Source: Calonectria ilicicola (taxonomy: Eukaryota; Ascomycota; Sordariomycetes; Hypocreales; Nectriaceae). From it: a stretch of DNA of 64,000 nucleotides. Shown here piece after piece: positions 43,284-55,887 of the stretch. Numbering within the stretch: the first letter of the stretch is position 1; each line of letters starts with the position of its first letter. The notes beneath the pieces are model-generated. The model did no database searches, was not told the DNA's origin, and saw only the letters and a list, made by a program, of their open reading frames with translations. A program made the position numbers and the translations under genes. Location of the stretch: the NCBI GenBank assembly GCA_020809705.1, contig CP085834.1:186001-250000 (forward strand), written 5' to 3'.

Positions 43284-44531
43284 CTAGTCTTTCTGTCCCC
43301 AAGCCTTTTGGACAAACTCCTTGATGTTGGTTACTGGAATTTCTGGAAATTCCTCATTCAACGTGTGGTTTACTTTTATATCCATCTCTCCCTCAGCAAA
43401 CCAAAGTCCAGATGTAGACACAATCCCATCAACAACTTCTTGAGGATACTCTGGAAGCAACTCCTTGTAGCTAGGCAGTTGCGTGATCTTTCCTGTTTTC
43501 AAATCCTCTTTCGAGTCGTGCACTATATTGAACTTTGTGCCTGTGAGAATTTCATCATTAGCCAGGATTTTTTAATGAGCCTTTACAGCATGATCGAACA
43601 CTGTTTCTTAACCTAGTGAAGCGGGAAATAAAAAGAGGAGCCTCGTTCACGAGGGATGTACGCACCTTTAGCTTGCTCGACCAACCTCACAAATTGGTTC
43701 CATGTAACTTTTTCACCAACAACAAAGGTTTCTTCTGGCCATTGCAATCGATCGAGGCTAGCCACCACAAAGTTCGCAAGATCAGTCGTGTGGAGAAAGG
43801 CAATTAGTTGGTCTCCTGTCCCGGGGATTGCGGCGGCATCATGAGCAATATCAAGAAACAGCGGAACGGGCTGCACGTAAGATTTATAAGCTGGTGAGCC
43901 ATAAAAGTCAAGAAAGTAACCGTTATAAAAGGCCGTATATTGCAAAGAGGTTTTCGCAGCTTCGTCGATCAGTGTGGCCTTTGCCTTGGCAGGGAATGAT
44001 GTGTCCTTGTATCTAGTATTACGCAAATTGCGTTAGCGAACTACCAAGCCTAGGATTCTTAACAATGGCAGGAAGTTAAATAGAGTGTATATTTCTTTTT
44101 GGTCTTTGTATTGTTAAGTTTCCAGATATAGTAAATTCTTACTTGATTGGGTAAGTAAACCCGGCAAAGATGCTAGGGATGATTCTCCTCGTGGTGTGCG
44201 ATTGGTCCGCTGCTTTGATCAAATTAAGTTCGGGGCCAATGTCGGTTATTGAATTGATGGTATCGATGACTGTGTCGACATTGTGGGCCTCCAAGACTGA
44301 CTGAAGCGCCTCAACGCTCCCATAGTCAACAACGATAATTGGAACACCAAGCTCAGCCGCAAGTTCTGTTTTTTCCTGTCTCAAGTCAGTTTTCTAGCTT
44401 TAAAGGGGTTGAGACAGATCCCGTACCGTACGACTAAGAACGATGGCTTCATGTTTGCCCGAAGCTATAAGCGACTCGACAACACTTCGACCCAGGCCCG
44501 AAGTGCCTCCAGCAACTGCGACGATTCCCAT
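43284..44531 (-). CDS. NmrA-like NAD(P)-binding protein
   Basis: Four exons (44531-44427, 44375-44143, 44012-43651, 43540-43284) encode 318 residues; introns are 51, 130 and 110 bp. The third donor (GTGAAC) is weak but keeps frame and removes a stop. The start GIVAVAGGTSGLGRSVVESL is a Rossmann nucleotide-binding loop. The middle (DTVIDTINSITD, IIPSIFAGFTYP) and the end (VHDSKEDLKTGKITQLPSYKELLP after the third intron, then LNEEFPEI) match NmrA-like/isoflavone-reductase-like fungal proteins. There is no SDR YxxxK pair, so it may be a redox sensor or a non-classical reductase. It runs convergently with the transketolase, leaving only 119 bp between their stop codons, so their 3' ends may overlap in transcripts. 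Confidence 0.87.
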
Positions 44532-46278
44532 TGTGTAATTGAAAGAGGTAGTAACGATGACTCTAGTCAAATTCAGCTCCGCTTGTAATAATATCTGCGT
44601 ATGCTGGAGATGCCACATTTGCGCCCAAAGCCTAGGAGGTCGTTTATATGGACGTCATTTTTCGGTTTCGGTTTTGCGGTATCCACATTTGTTTTCGGAT
44701 ACAACGGGTAGATTAACGGCAAGCATCCGATGCGCATGGGTCCTGTCCGCCGAGACGGTCGAATGAACCTTGTATTTGTCATCAATTAAACCTCATATAG
44801 GTTCCTAGATAAGCAAAGGGACATCCCACATTTATGCTGGTCCGCATTTCAAAGTTCGACATTGACGCGATAAGCTCAAGATGGCATGTTAACCCCACAC
44901 CACCATTGAAATGTGGATGCCAGATACAAGACGATCAAGCCTCGTCTCTATTCCCAGGTTGTAAGACTAACATATTTCGGTTTGAACTTCTGGAAGACTT
45001 CATTGCGCAGCTGTGAGCATAATTGATACAGATAAACATGGAACGGTTGCCTCTCTAGACCCTGTGAACAGGTATGCTGGAAGACTTGAGATTCGCGATT
45101 ACAACAGATAAAGTCACTTATCCCAACCTCGTCTAAACCTTCATGCACGAATCTATCATTCCTCTGGTCTGAGATTGTCAGAAGGGAAATTTACACGTCT
45201 TTGGCCCTCTGTTACAACATGATACTTATTCACCTCCTCATTTAGAAGTATGCAAGCCGTGATGTTCTACCAAAACCAACAGTTTTTAGTATAAATAAAC
45301 TCAGTTAGACTCCGTTGTCCAACATATTTTTATTCTTGGTGATTTCCTCTCACTCTCCTGGTTTTTCCTAAACAGAGGACCTGTCAGTTTAGGGGAGGGC
45401 AAACACATCACAAATCTCTGGAATCCATTTTTCTTGGCATCCAGGTAAAGTTTAACCTTGTTCATCAGATGGGGCGAGCTAACGTTACAGGGTTGAATCT
45501 CCCCACAGGGGTTGCCCTGTGTGAGCGGGATAACCGACCCACAGCTTTCTGCAACCTGCTGACACGATGTGATCAGCAAAACTGGTGGCGACTTTTGCGG
45601 CTCCCTGAACCACAAGCTAATCCATTATTCAATATCTGATCCGGATACGTCATAGCATCATGGCTGGATGGCATAAGCTTCTACATCTCCAACGTCATCG
45701 CTATCATCGGTATGAAGATATCTCCCAAGGGTCCGGGAATCAGATTGATGCAAGCTTTCCCGAGATATTTTTTAAAAATCCTAGGAAGATCGTTCTAAAC
45801 AGGGAAGGTAATGCCGATGGTATGGACGAGCGCATTCCCTTGTTGAGACGTACTAAACAGGTGTATTAAATACATAGTCTATGCATCTAACCTGACATGC
45901 AAACTGTGGGAGGCATTGAAGTTGTGATGTCACAATTTTTAGATAGTCTCGCTGAGCTGACCTTGACCTCGTCTGATATCAACCTACCCTATAGAACCAA
46001 ATATTAGGCTTCAGCTCCTTGCATATCGAGGTTAATGATTGATCCGATAATACCCCAAATCAATACAATGCTTTCGCTCCATAAGCACCCGAGTTCAAAG
46101 ACGACCTGGCTGATTCATGGGTGGAGGGAAACTGAGCCAATGAAAAATAGTTAAACATAGTTCAGAACACTGTCGGAGGTATCCTCAAAGCCGTCCTTAT
46201 CTCCGGCCCTAACAATCTCACGAATCAGGCGAGCAAACCTGCGACTTGACATTCACCAGTGCAGCAGACGACTGTAAA
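44532..46278. other. Divergent intergenic region
   Basis: About 1.7 kb between oppositely transcribed NmrA-like and regulator genes. Frames at 45301-45615 (no ATG) and 45660-45869 are unsupported. I see no repeat or RNA gene. Confidence 0.5.
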
Positions 46279-47868
46279 ATGCCACAATTCAAGTTCATTG
46301 GTGTAGAAGGCGGAGATGGAACACGGCCAAAGTTGAATGGATCCATCAGGAGCCATGCCATACGCACAAGTCTTCAGAAAAATCCCCGTCGTCGAAAGGC
46401 CAAGACAACTGTTGGGGCTACGAAATCAGGGGGGGAGGCGGTGTTGCGATTCGACCTGGATGAGCCAGCGGAAGCGTCGCATGATCGACGGATATCCGAC
46501 CCAAGGTTAACACTAGACATAGGGCTGAACTTCAACAGTGTTGGCACAGGCGATGGTGGAACACACTCGGCACAACTGCCGAAATACCACATGGATTCTG
46601 TCTGCGCTGCCAGCCTTGATCCGTTTAATGCCTTGCCGATACCCACCAACCTCGAGATCGACTACCTTGTCAGATATTGTAAGTTTTGCAATGAAACCCG
46701 TTAGAGATCCCACTCAAACTGACCGTTTTTGGGATTGCCAGTCCTGATCAAATTCGATTTTTGCTGGGCCACACCCGACAGCAAGAGATCGTGGCTCCCC
46801 TATGCATTACAGAGTGCCCCCATGATGCACAGCACCCTTGCCATGGCTGCAGCGTTGTGGCGCGCCGAATCCCCGCACTTGGAGCAATCACTTCAACTCG
46901 AGGGCATGCGCCAGAAAGGCGAGGCGATGCGAGAGATTAGATCCAGGCTGCTGCATCCAGTTTCTACCCGTCAACAAAAGGATATAAACTTGCTAATGGC
47001 TACCATGTCCACTTTAGTGATTGCAGAGGCGTGCGAGGGCGACTTCAAGGCGGCAGAGATGCATCTACAAGGTGTGCACAATCTGTTTAGTTCGCGAGGC
47101 GGTCGGGACACCTTTGGGGATGATTTGATTGTGTGCAAATCAATCAATGTGTAAGTTTTGTGACTTATTTTGTCCATAAACCACTAATATTAAGCCAGGG
47201 CCGATATCCAAGTCGCTGCTGCACTCGGTCATCAGCTCACATTTCCTCTGCTCCATGAAGACCGGCTTCAATTACCGGTCGCCATCACAAAAGATGCTCA
47301 ACATCCGCTATTTGATCACTCAATAACCGAGGGCTCCTCGAATACTCACGCTTCAATTTTTGTACAACTAAGACAACTCCTTGCAGCACGTCACTCGGTC
47401 ATATCATCGGACGAGCTGCAAATCTTGCTCAACAATGTTGACGGATCGATTCTGCAGCATCTTTATCAGGACTGCACTGATATATCGGAAACTAGCCGGC
47501 GCTCGCGCACACTGGTCCTCGCTGCTCACGTTTTCTTATATCGTACCTTGCGTCAAATGCCTCCAAGAAGCCCAGTAGTGCGTCGGATATGCATCAAACT
47601 ACAGGATACAATCGGCTTGACATCAGCAGCCAGAGGGATTTGGGCACAGAATGAGGCTGCGTTGATGTGGATAACCTTCGTCGGCTTGCTCGGGACGGCA
47701 GAAGGCAGTCCGGAAAGGCAGTGGTTCTTAAATGTCTTCCACTCCACAGTCAAGGCTTGGTCACAGCATTTTCCCCTGAAAAAAGACGCTGTCTACGGGG
47801 TATTATCCACCTTTCTCTGGGATGAGGCCTCTTGCCGGCCATTGCTCGATAAGCTAGTGGAAAGCTAG
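46279..47868 (+). CDS. Fungal transcription-factor-like protein without Zn cluster
   Basis: Three exons (46279-46678, 46742-47150, 47199-47868; introns 63 and 48 bp) encode 492 residues from the ATG giving MPQFKFIGVEGG. The N-terminus has the short FxFI.V...IRSH motif and a basic patch (KNPRRRKAK) seen in fungal proteins related to the Fungal_trans_2 domain. DPFNALPIPT marks the start of that regulatory domain; an all-helical region follows (for example STLAMAAALWRAE and MATMSTLVIAEACEGDFKAAEMHL). A Zn2Cys6 cluster is not seen: no CxxCxxxxC array precedes the domain. The protein could be a co-regulator or a transcription factor that lost its DNA-binding part. It sits between the NmrA-like gene (divergent) and the ketoreductase (same strand, 263 bp downstream), so it may regulate them; that is inference. 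Confidence 0.8.
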
Positions 47869-48131
47869 TCTCAAACAAGGAATTCATTAGAGACGGCATA
47901 GGACCCGCTAATTCCCTAAGAGGGGAATATGTGTGAATAAAACAAATACACTGTGCTCTCGAAATAGAGGGCATCATGTTTCCTAAAGCAGTCAATATGT
48001 GTTGTCCAACAGGACGCCTTGGAGTATAAAAGAATGAAAAAAATCGAACAGAATATCCTTTTTATTAAAACGTCAACAACATCTTTCATATTCCAATCTT
48101 TCTTAGACAAAACACGCACACTTTACAAACC

Positions 48132-49246
48132 ATGACTGGAGAACTCGTTCTACTCACCGGCGGCACCGGCTTTCTAGGATCCGCCGTTTTGGTTGACCTT
48201 CTGAAAAGCGGTTACCGAGTTCGTGCTGCGGTTCGGTCACAGGCTAAGATGGACAAGATCTGGGCTGCTCCCTCCATCTCTGCCCTCGATCCTCACAAGA
48301 CAAAGCTCACGGCCATCATCGTTCCCGACCTCACAGCCGAAGGTGCATACGACGAAGCAGTCCAGGGAGTTGACTTTATCATCCACACAGCCGCGCCAAT
48401 CCCTTCCACTGAGGATGGCTCACAACTCTCAAAGGATCAATTGGAAGAGGTATTTGTGAAAACCATTGTCAATGGCGACCTGGGGCTTCTCCAGTCCGCA
48501 CTGGAAAACGGTGATAGAGTCAAACGAATAGTCATGACTAGCTCCACAACGGCCATCGCTCCACCAGAAGTCTACCTGGCCGAAACCAAGGAACGCGACG
48601 TCTTACGCGGACCCGAAAGCCGCGTGGCTATTCTACCGCCACCTTACACCTCTGAGCTCCAGGCGTATTGCGCAGCCAAAGCAGCAGCACTCAGCGCCTC
48701 GGAAGCCTTTATTATTGACAAGGCCCCGAGCTTCGATTTGATCTCCATTATGCCGTCCTTGATCTTTGGCAAAGATGAACTCGCCACCTCCACCAAAGAT
48801 TTGCGCACCCTTTCCACAAAATTGTTGATCAACGGCTTGTTGACCGGCAACCAGGGCGAAGCCGCAGTTAACAATGTTGCTCTCTGTTCCGATGTGGCGC
48901 GCGCACATTTCCGATCACTCGACTCGGATATTGAGGGAAATCAGTCCTTCCTCATCACTTGCGCGGCCATATGGGAGGATACGATTCCGATTGCTCAAAA
49001 GTACTTTCCTGGTGCATTCAAATCCGGTCTCTTCAAAGAAGGCAGCCCGCAGTCCACTATACACTTGAAGTGGGATGCAAGCAAGGTGCGTACTCCAGAC
49101 TAAGCCCATCCGTATTGATTCGATTTTGCTAATACGATATATCATAGACGCGAAATGTGCTTGGCATTGATATTGCCATCTACGAGAAAATGGTTGAGGA
49201 AGTGGTCGGCCAGTATTTAGATCTGAGACAGAAGGAGGGCAATTAG
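48132..49246 (+). CDS. NAD(P)-dependent ketoreductase (GRE2/DFR-type extended SDR)
   Basis: Two exons (48132-49085, 49148-49246; 62-bp intron GTGCGT...ATAG) encode 350 residues. The start codon has a good context (AAACCATGACT). The cofactor loop TGGTGFLGSAV opens the protein, DFIIHTAAP follows the central strand, MTSSTTAIAP holds the catalytic Ser/Thr and YCAAKAAAL is the YxxxK active site. This is the dihydroflavonol-4-reductase-like/GRE2 methylglyoxal-reductase group of extended short-chain dehydrogenases, which reduce small aldehydes and ketones in the cytosol. Fungal paralogues are common in secondary-metabolite gene clusters. It ends 196 bp from the DUF6604 gene, which points towards it. 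Confidence 0.92.
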
Positions 49247-49441
49247 ACCAATGTGCTCCAATGTTAGAACATCCTGACTGCTTAGGTCATTCTCTAGTTG
49301 CAGACATCAGAGCTTGAAAGTAACATGTTTAGATATAAAAATATAAATAGAATTAAAAAATATAGTGGATATTTTATTCAAATATTTTATGTCTTTCTTC
49401 AGACACTGAGAATACACTCAAGCCCGTGGAAGAATTGGGCA

Positions 49442-52071
49442 TTAACTTTGAAGAGGTATTCTGCGATGAGTTGATGTTACTGACCTATCCCCGCCTAGAG
49501 AGATCACATACTCAATGACGGACATTGTTGAGCTAGCATCAGAATCATCCTCATCACCACTGGGGGGTTCAAAGTCACTGTACTCTTCGGGGTCCACATA
49601 TGTGAGAAGATGGGCAACGACCCCATTGCAGAAGTGCGAGGCCCAAAAAATACTATTTGACACAAACTTCTCATTTACAAACTCTTTCATCATGTCGGCC
49701 AGTGCGCTCAGAACTAGCTCACTCACCCCTAACTCGGAAGCCATCTCACCACTCATTACACCAAAGAGCTGACCGGCGAAATCTGGCAAGTCTGCCATGA
49801 CGGGCGGCAGGGGAGGCAGCCCGATATCGCTTGCGAGCTGCTTGACCCTCTCAAGCAGTCTTTTTGCCACATGATGCAATGCCATGTAGTTGAAGGTGAG
49901 TTCTCGGACCTCGGCCTGGACAACGCCGGCGACATGGCTCACTAACTGCGGCGCGGCGAGGGTTGATGAGCGCTCTGTGTTGGAGTCGCCAATCCAGCCA
50001 CTCACCTCCAAGAGCTGTTGTACAACGGCGGCGTTGCACAGCCTCTTTGTCCTGTCCGATGTCGCTCCCTTCTGCGACCGCGATGCACACCAGTTTGACG
50101 CCGGCGCTTTGAACTTGAGCTCGCGAACGCCTGCATTTGACATCTTGACCGGCACCTTGCCTCCCTTGTTCTTACGGCGCTTGGCTGCGTCAAGCCAGTT
50201 GACGGGCGAGATGCTGCGGCTCATGCAGTAGTTTTTGAAATGGTCCTTGAGCGTTTCCGGTGGCTTGCCACCAATGAAGAATGCCTGGTGTCCCTGGGCC
50301 TCGAGAAGCAGGTCGAGGTCGCGCCACACGATTGCCTCCGGCTCCGACTCCGACTCTGAGACCTGTTGCTTTTTGTGCTGGCGTACCACTTCGTAGAGCT
50401 GGACGGCGTGGAGGACGGCGCCGGGTTTCGCGGCATAGGCAAGGGCCGTCCTGTGAAATACGGCCCTGATGTAATTAGTCCACACGCCACAGAGGAGCGG
50501 GTGGTGCAAAAGCAGGTTCGAGGGTCTGTTAGAAGTAGCCCTGCGGATAATTGTGAAAGGGTCCTCGTCGTTATGAAAGATGTCGGCCATCTTGCGAAGA
50601 TCATCGAGCTCAGCCTTCATATAATTCCCTCCTATTGTACGCGCGCTGTTAATCAGGTCTTGCGTCATCGTGTCGCAGTTCCGGAGCTCTTGCTTTGCCT
50701 CTCCAATCTCAGGGCCCAAGTAGCGCAGCATGTCAAGGTAGTTTTGAGCTGCAAAGCACAGCCAGAGGGGAATCTCCTTTGTCTCAAACATGGTCTTGAC
50801 TCCTCGCGAGAACTCGTCTGCCACGGGCATGCCTTTCATCTGGTGCAAGGTGAGCAGGTCCGGTACCACCTCCATAATGGCCGCCTTGTCCTGCATCCAG
50901 CACTCTTGGTCGACGACGCTGGCCATTTTCATCCTCGCAGGATTGCACCAGCCAAATTTGCCGTTGTAGGAGGGAATTTCTTCAGCGTGGTATGGCAGGC
51001 CCTGAAGAAGCGAACTAAGAAAGCTGCCGGCATTGAATAGGAATATAGCACCTATTTTGTAGCATTTGAAGTTGATGTCATCAGTGGGCTGCTCCCTTTC
51101 CATGGCATCGAGACCTTGGGCTTCACAGGCCAGTTCGTAGATTTTGGGCAGCAGTTCCATGGCGCCGCCAATCTTCTTCAGCAATGGTGCCACCTCCTCT
51201 TCCATGCTTTGAGCAAGCTCGAGGGCCAGGTTGGTGGCTACCGCAATGGAAATGCAGTCAGCATCCGTTTTCTCTTCCGTATAATCGGTCCACAGTTTGG
51301 CAATCTCCTCGCGGAGGCTAAAGAGGTCCTTGAGCAGCGTCACAAAGGCAAAGATGGCCTCGGAGTCGGCGTTATTGGGGTCCTCCTCAACTGTGTATTC
51401 GATGTTGGCGGGGGCAGGGCGCTCCGCGTCGGGCGCGTTCAAAAAGGCTTCAGAAGGCTCGTACGAGTGCAAGGCATCAAACATGTTGTGCCAGGGTTCC
51501 TTGGTCGACTCTTCTTGGTCAACGGTGTCTGCACCTACGTCTGCTTTTGTCTGCGCATCTGTCTTAACCGGCTGGAGCAAGATATCGTGCACCTTCTCCA
51601 GGACTGTGACAAAGTAGGCGTGCGTGGCGTTTGCATGTGCGTTCAGGGTCTTCTTGGCTTCGCCCAAGCGTGCAGAAAAGGCCTTGCGCACCTGAATGAC
51701 ACGCTTCAAGGCGGTGCTCACCAACGGTGGCACGTTATCGGCCTCGGGCTCCAATTTGGCCGCAATGAACTGGGCCAGCGGCACAAAGTCACGGATGGCG
51801 AGCACATACTTGGGCTTCTCCGGTTCGGATGGCTTTTGCGTCTCGGCAACAGGAATAGAGGCGTTCTTCTGCTGCTGCTTGGCCTGCTTGCGCGCTTGCC
51901 CTTGAGGCGAGTGGAAGTCGAGCCAGGTGTCGAGTGGGACGATGGCTTGGATGCTGCTCCGAGCGGGGCAGTGTATCCGCGCTCTTTGGCCGTGGCGGCG
52001 AGCCACGAAGCGACGACGTCCGTGTCGTGCTTGTATTTTTGGTACGTCGATATAAAGTTGGAGGGAAGCAT
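49442..52071 (-). CDS. DUF6604-family protein, carries an apparent one-base frameshift
   Basis: The gene begins with MLPSNFISTYQKYKHDTDVV at 52071, which is the typical DUF6604 N-terminus (tyrosine/lysine start, then a WLAATAKERGY segment). That frame reaches STRLKGK and would then drift. A second frame picks up with ARKQAKQQQKN and continues without a break to 49442 with RDFVPLAQFIA and a long helical body. One missing base near 51893-51897 joins both frames, and the length then is 877 codons. No intron can make this join. The rest is about 850 residues, largely helical, with acidic Glu/Asp-rich patches and a C-terminal SGDEDDSDASS. DUF6604 has no known function; it is fungal. I cannot tell a real mutation from an assembly error. 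Confidence 0.8.
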
Positions 52072-52808
52072 AATGCTGAGCAGAGAGAAGAGAGACGGCT
52101 CAGGATGTGCTCAAGAGGATAAGGAGAAGAAGTGAATGAATGAATGATGTTTTATTCCCCTCTGCATATCGGGCCTCAAATTCGACCTTGACCTCAATCA
52201 AAATGCCTCAAATCGGGAACGGAATCGAATAGAAGGCAAAAGCTGAACAAAAAAAAAAGGACACGCTTCTTGTTTAAGTTAAGTATATGATGTAACCATT
52301 CATGGCACTTGCGAATTAAAATGCAATAGACTTTGCCTCCGATTTAGACGCATGATAGTGCTGACCATCATGATGTAATTTGCACAAGGCGGCGATTCTT
52401 GGCAGAATCATAGTCGACGCTGCATAAATATGGATAAAATACATATAAATGTCACAATTATGGATGAAAGTCATAACTATGCAGAACAAATCGCTGCAAG
52501 CAACCTACCACACCTCAACTAGTGCGCAGCTCGGCGAAAGGTTAACAGCTCGTGTATACAGTTTCGCAATATCGCTTAAAAAAAGAAGTCGCCTAATAAC
52601 ACGCTAATAGGGAGATCAAATTACCCATGATGGGCTAAAAACTAGTTTGTCAAAAAGGTTTCGGAAAATTGATAATGGCCACGTCCAGTACAGACTATGC
52701 GGGGTTCGCACGAAGAATGGTGGGGCCCATCCCAGTCTAGGACACCCACAGTGTTGCACCAAAATCACAACCTCTACGAATGGGTAGGTATTACAATCTA
52801 TATCAAAT
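52072..52808. other. Intergenic, no gene seen
   Basis: It contains the upstream region of the DUF6604 gene, an A-run near 52248 and T-rich DNA. Frames are short and unsupported. Confidence 0.5.
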
Positions 52809-54751
52809 TTAACATCCAAGAATGGAATAGCACTTTTGTTTTGGGGGCGCGGGTTTTATCATGAGAGAAATGATGTTAGATTGCAGCTGCGGCTGCGAAG
52901 CCAAGGTTTCGAGTAGCCCGTCGAATAGAAAGCTGATATTCACCGATGCTTCTATCGTCGACGGCGGGAAGTTACAAGTCTCGTTTCTCATAGGCCACCC
53001 GTTTAGTGGAGGTCTAGGGATGTCCTGTCGCTCTCCTATCAGTTCTCCTCCCAATTCATATATGTATGCTGGTTCTGAAAGCTGTTGCCGAGTAAATCTG
53101 CGTCGTTTGAATACGAGATCTGGAGATATTTTGAGTAAGCAGCGATGAAGATTCTCCATACTCTTGTGGACCTCCCTCATGCATTGTCTCCTGGGAACAA
53201 ACTTGTTCGAACGCTCCTTGATTGAGTTCCCAGATGTTGCTTCGGTTGGTGTGATTTCAATGGCCTGGGAGGGTTCATATTCCATATTTGTTTCAATAAC
53301 CAGCAGATTAGTCCTTATGAGCACCAGGAGCTTGCTAAAAACAGAGCCAATTTCTCCAGAATTTTTGAGATCTTGTTGCATCGAGTCCATACACCTGTGG
53401 ACATAATTATCAATCTCTTGAGTTTGAATTTGTTTACCGTTTTCGACTCGAGCACTCGCTTTCCAAAAAATGGGACTTGGTATTTTTCTCGAATTTCTCC
53501 AATGCACTGTAACCATATAACAACCATATCAGAAGTTCCAGAAACACACAACCCATGAGCCAAACATCATAGCCTCTTGATATAGGATTATCAGTATCCC
53601 TGTCCTCCTTCATCTCAGGGGGCTCGCATCTCGATGTGCCAGATGGTGTCAATGATCCTTTGTCTCGTCGGATATTCGCGTTCTCGCCTTGCTTATGAAA
53701 AGTGGCCAAGCCCAAGTCAGCAATCTTTACACTGCCATTCTCGCCACCATCTTTAAACCAGAGAATATTGTTTGGTCCCAAATCTCCATGCCTGCAGTTA
53801 TCATCATGAAGGCGACAAAGTGCATCACAGATTCCAACAAACTCTCCGATTATCCAGGCAATATCGCATATCTTCATCGGTTCCGATGCGTACTTGTCCC
53901 AGTAACTTCCTAGGTGGCCTCCATCTGCCCAAGGGAATATAAGATACCGATCAGAGCTCCGAACATATGCAGCAATTGGCTTTATCAGATTTCTCGAGTT
54001 GTACTTCTGTATTTCTTCCAGGCTTTTTGCTTCCTTTTTGTAGTAATCAAAGACCCTGAGAAATGGATTTTCATCCTTAGCTCTTTTCACAGCCACTGTC
54101 ACGCTCTTTTGGTTTGTTTCCTGAAGTCAATGAGTTCCAAACTTCCAAAACAACACTCGAAAAGTACACTGACTGGGGTCAATCTTGGGACATGAGAAGA
54201 ATGGATTTCTCTCTTTTCAACCTCCCCAAAGAAACCATCACTACCCGAGCTGGTTGACGATGGTTCGCTTAGGAGAAATGGTAAAGTAGTTTTTGAGTTG
54301 AATTGAAAGTGAAATTTGCCCGTCCCTAACACTGGAGCGGTTAGAAACCGTTGGTGCATCTCAAAATATTCGACATGATCTGAATTTAAGATCTCAAGAA
54401 AAGAAAATGAAGGACCACAACCAAACCCTTCAACAGACGTCCCATACCAACCGTCCTTTTTTTCATTAAACAGGATTTGCAAAGTGTCGTCGTGGATATC
54501 CATTCGTTTAAAGTCTTTCAAGACATCCAGTTTCTTCATTCGCACGTTTACTTGGCATGATTGAGCACATATTCTTCGAGCATTGCATCATCCTCGTGGT
54601 AGCTTTGACAAATAGCGCACCTCACAATATCTTTAGTTACAAATTCTTCAACTTCATTGTGAGGCAAAAGTAGCTCGTTCCTGTAGTTTGGCAGGTATGC
54701 TTCGCGGATTTCTTCTCTCAGTTCGTCGAGATTTTTATACTGAGACATCAT
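52809..54751 (-). pseudogene. Protein kinase-like gene with two frameshifts
   Basis: Exons 54751-54174 and 54120-52809, joined by a 53-bp intron (GTCAGT...TTCAG), hold 630 codons. The N-terminal part (LDELREEIREAYLPNY, then FVTKDIVRCAICQ) is the conserved lead of a fungal kinase-like family. A kinase domain follows: VTVAVKRAK (strand 3 Lys), YLIFPWADGGHL, CRHGDLGPNNILWF (HGDLGPNN instead of HRDLKPEN) and KIADLGLATF (DLG in place of DFG), then SRGYDVWLMGCV. The frame breaks near 54549, where one base seems missing between EYVLNHAK and RMKKLDVLKDF. It breaks again near 53467, where a run of six T carries one T too many between NTKSHF and FWKASARVE. The two cancel, giving 629 residues overall. 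The altered HGDL/DLG motifs suggest weak or no catalysis even in an intact copy. The T-run shift could be an assembly slip. Confidence 0.72.
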
Positions 54752-55887
54752 GTCAATTCATTGGGTATTTATAACTATTAGCAAATTTACTAGTTTTAAT
54801 CCGGTTCAGATGTATATGTATTATTCAGTTTGAGGCGATAGTAAGTGATAGATCAATAAGTGGGATCAGACTAGAACAAGTATAGCGAGAAAGAATGCAG
54901 TTTAAGTAAACAGATGCATGAATGCGAGGGTTCTAAATCTCAAATCTTAGCAGAAGTAGTTCTAGATAAAGACCTTTGAGTGGGACTCAATTATTGTTTG
55001 ACATAAACTCGGTTGCTTTGCGTGCGGCTTAAGCATCACTGGACACTGCAAGCAGAGCTCGCCTAATGACGGTGTGATTTTCCCAATTGATGACATGCCT
55101 CCACTTTTTATCCTGCACATAAAAGTCCCCTAGGCAATCTAAGTTGTTGAATACCATTGAGAGGGGAGCAATGTCATATATGTCTCAGTCCCGATGGTAG
55201 GCTGACGTTTGCAGCCTAGGCTTTGCAATATGCGAGATTTTTGGGTAATGCATTGCTGCCCGATAATCACCTAATGTTTCCCAAGGTTTAACTGGCAAAA
55301 GGGGAATAGAGGCGCATTATGTGAGACACACAGTGTGCAGATTGATGAGCAATCTAGTTCAGGCATGTGAAAATATTTCTGCGGCAAGTAGATTTCTTCC
55401 ATTATTAATTCTTCTGAGCTTGATTTGGTGTACAGATTACTAGCCGGTTCTCAAGCAAGATCTTATTTAAATCACCGTGTTGTTGTATAAAGCTTGCTAC
55501 AAAAATACACAGAAAGATATTGAAGTTACTTACCATCTGTTTTAAAAAAGAAAATGGCAGAAAGGAACCTAAACAAACATCAGTCGCTCATCGTGGCTCC
55601 ATTGCCGGTAGCTCCAAGTGGAGAGAATATAAATCAGTTTTTAGCAGATGCCAGTTTGTGTTGGTGAACTGTTGCGTAACCACCAACGAAAAACAACACT
55701 TGCTAAAATGGAATGTGCATCGGCCAAAGCTGGAGGAGAATGATATTCTATTGGTAAAAGGACACCTGGTCCTTTTCTAATTTCTTATTACATGTGTAAA
55801 TTATCATTAACGCTAACTTTTTATCGGCCAAATACCAATTCTTGAATTACATAATGCCACGTCAAGGCGAGGATGACAAGATCACGT
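54752..55887. other. Intergenic, no gene supported
   Basis: About 1.1 kb, AT-rich. A frame at 55520-55780 does not resemble any protein I know. Confidence 0.5.

Noticed and set aside
45301..45615. 104-codon minus-strand frame
   Set aside because: No ATG and no resemblance to known proteins.
51116..52135. 339-codon open frame on the plus strand
   Set aside because: It lies antisense to the well-supported DUF6604 gene, with low-complexity Gly/Leu/Arg composition typical of a shadow frame.
54121..54173. Apparent third frameshift in the kinase-like gene
   Set aside because: A normal 53-bp intron (GTCAGT...TTCAG) with intact frame explains it.
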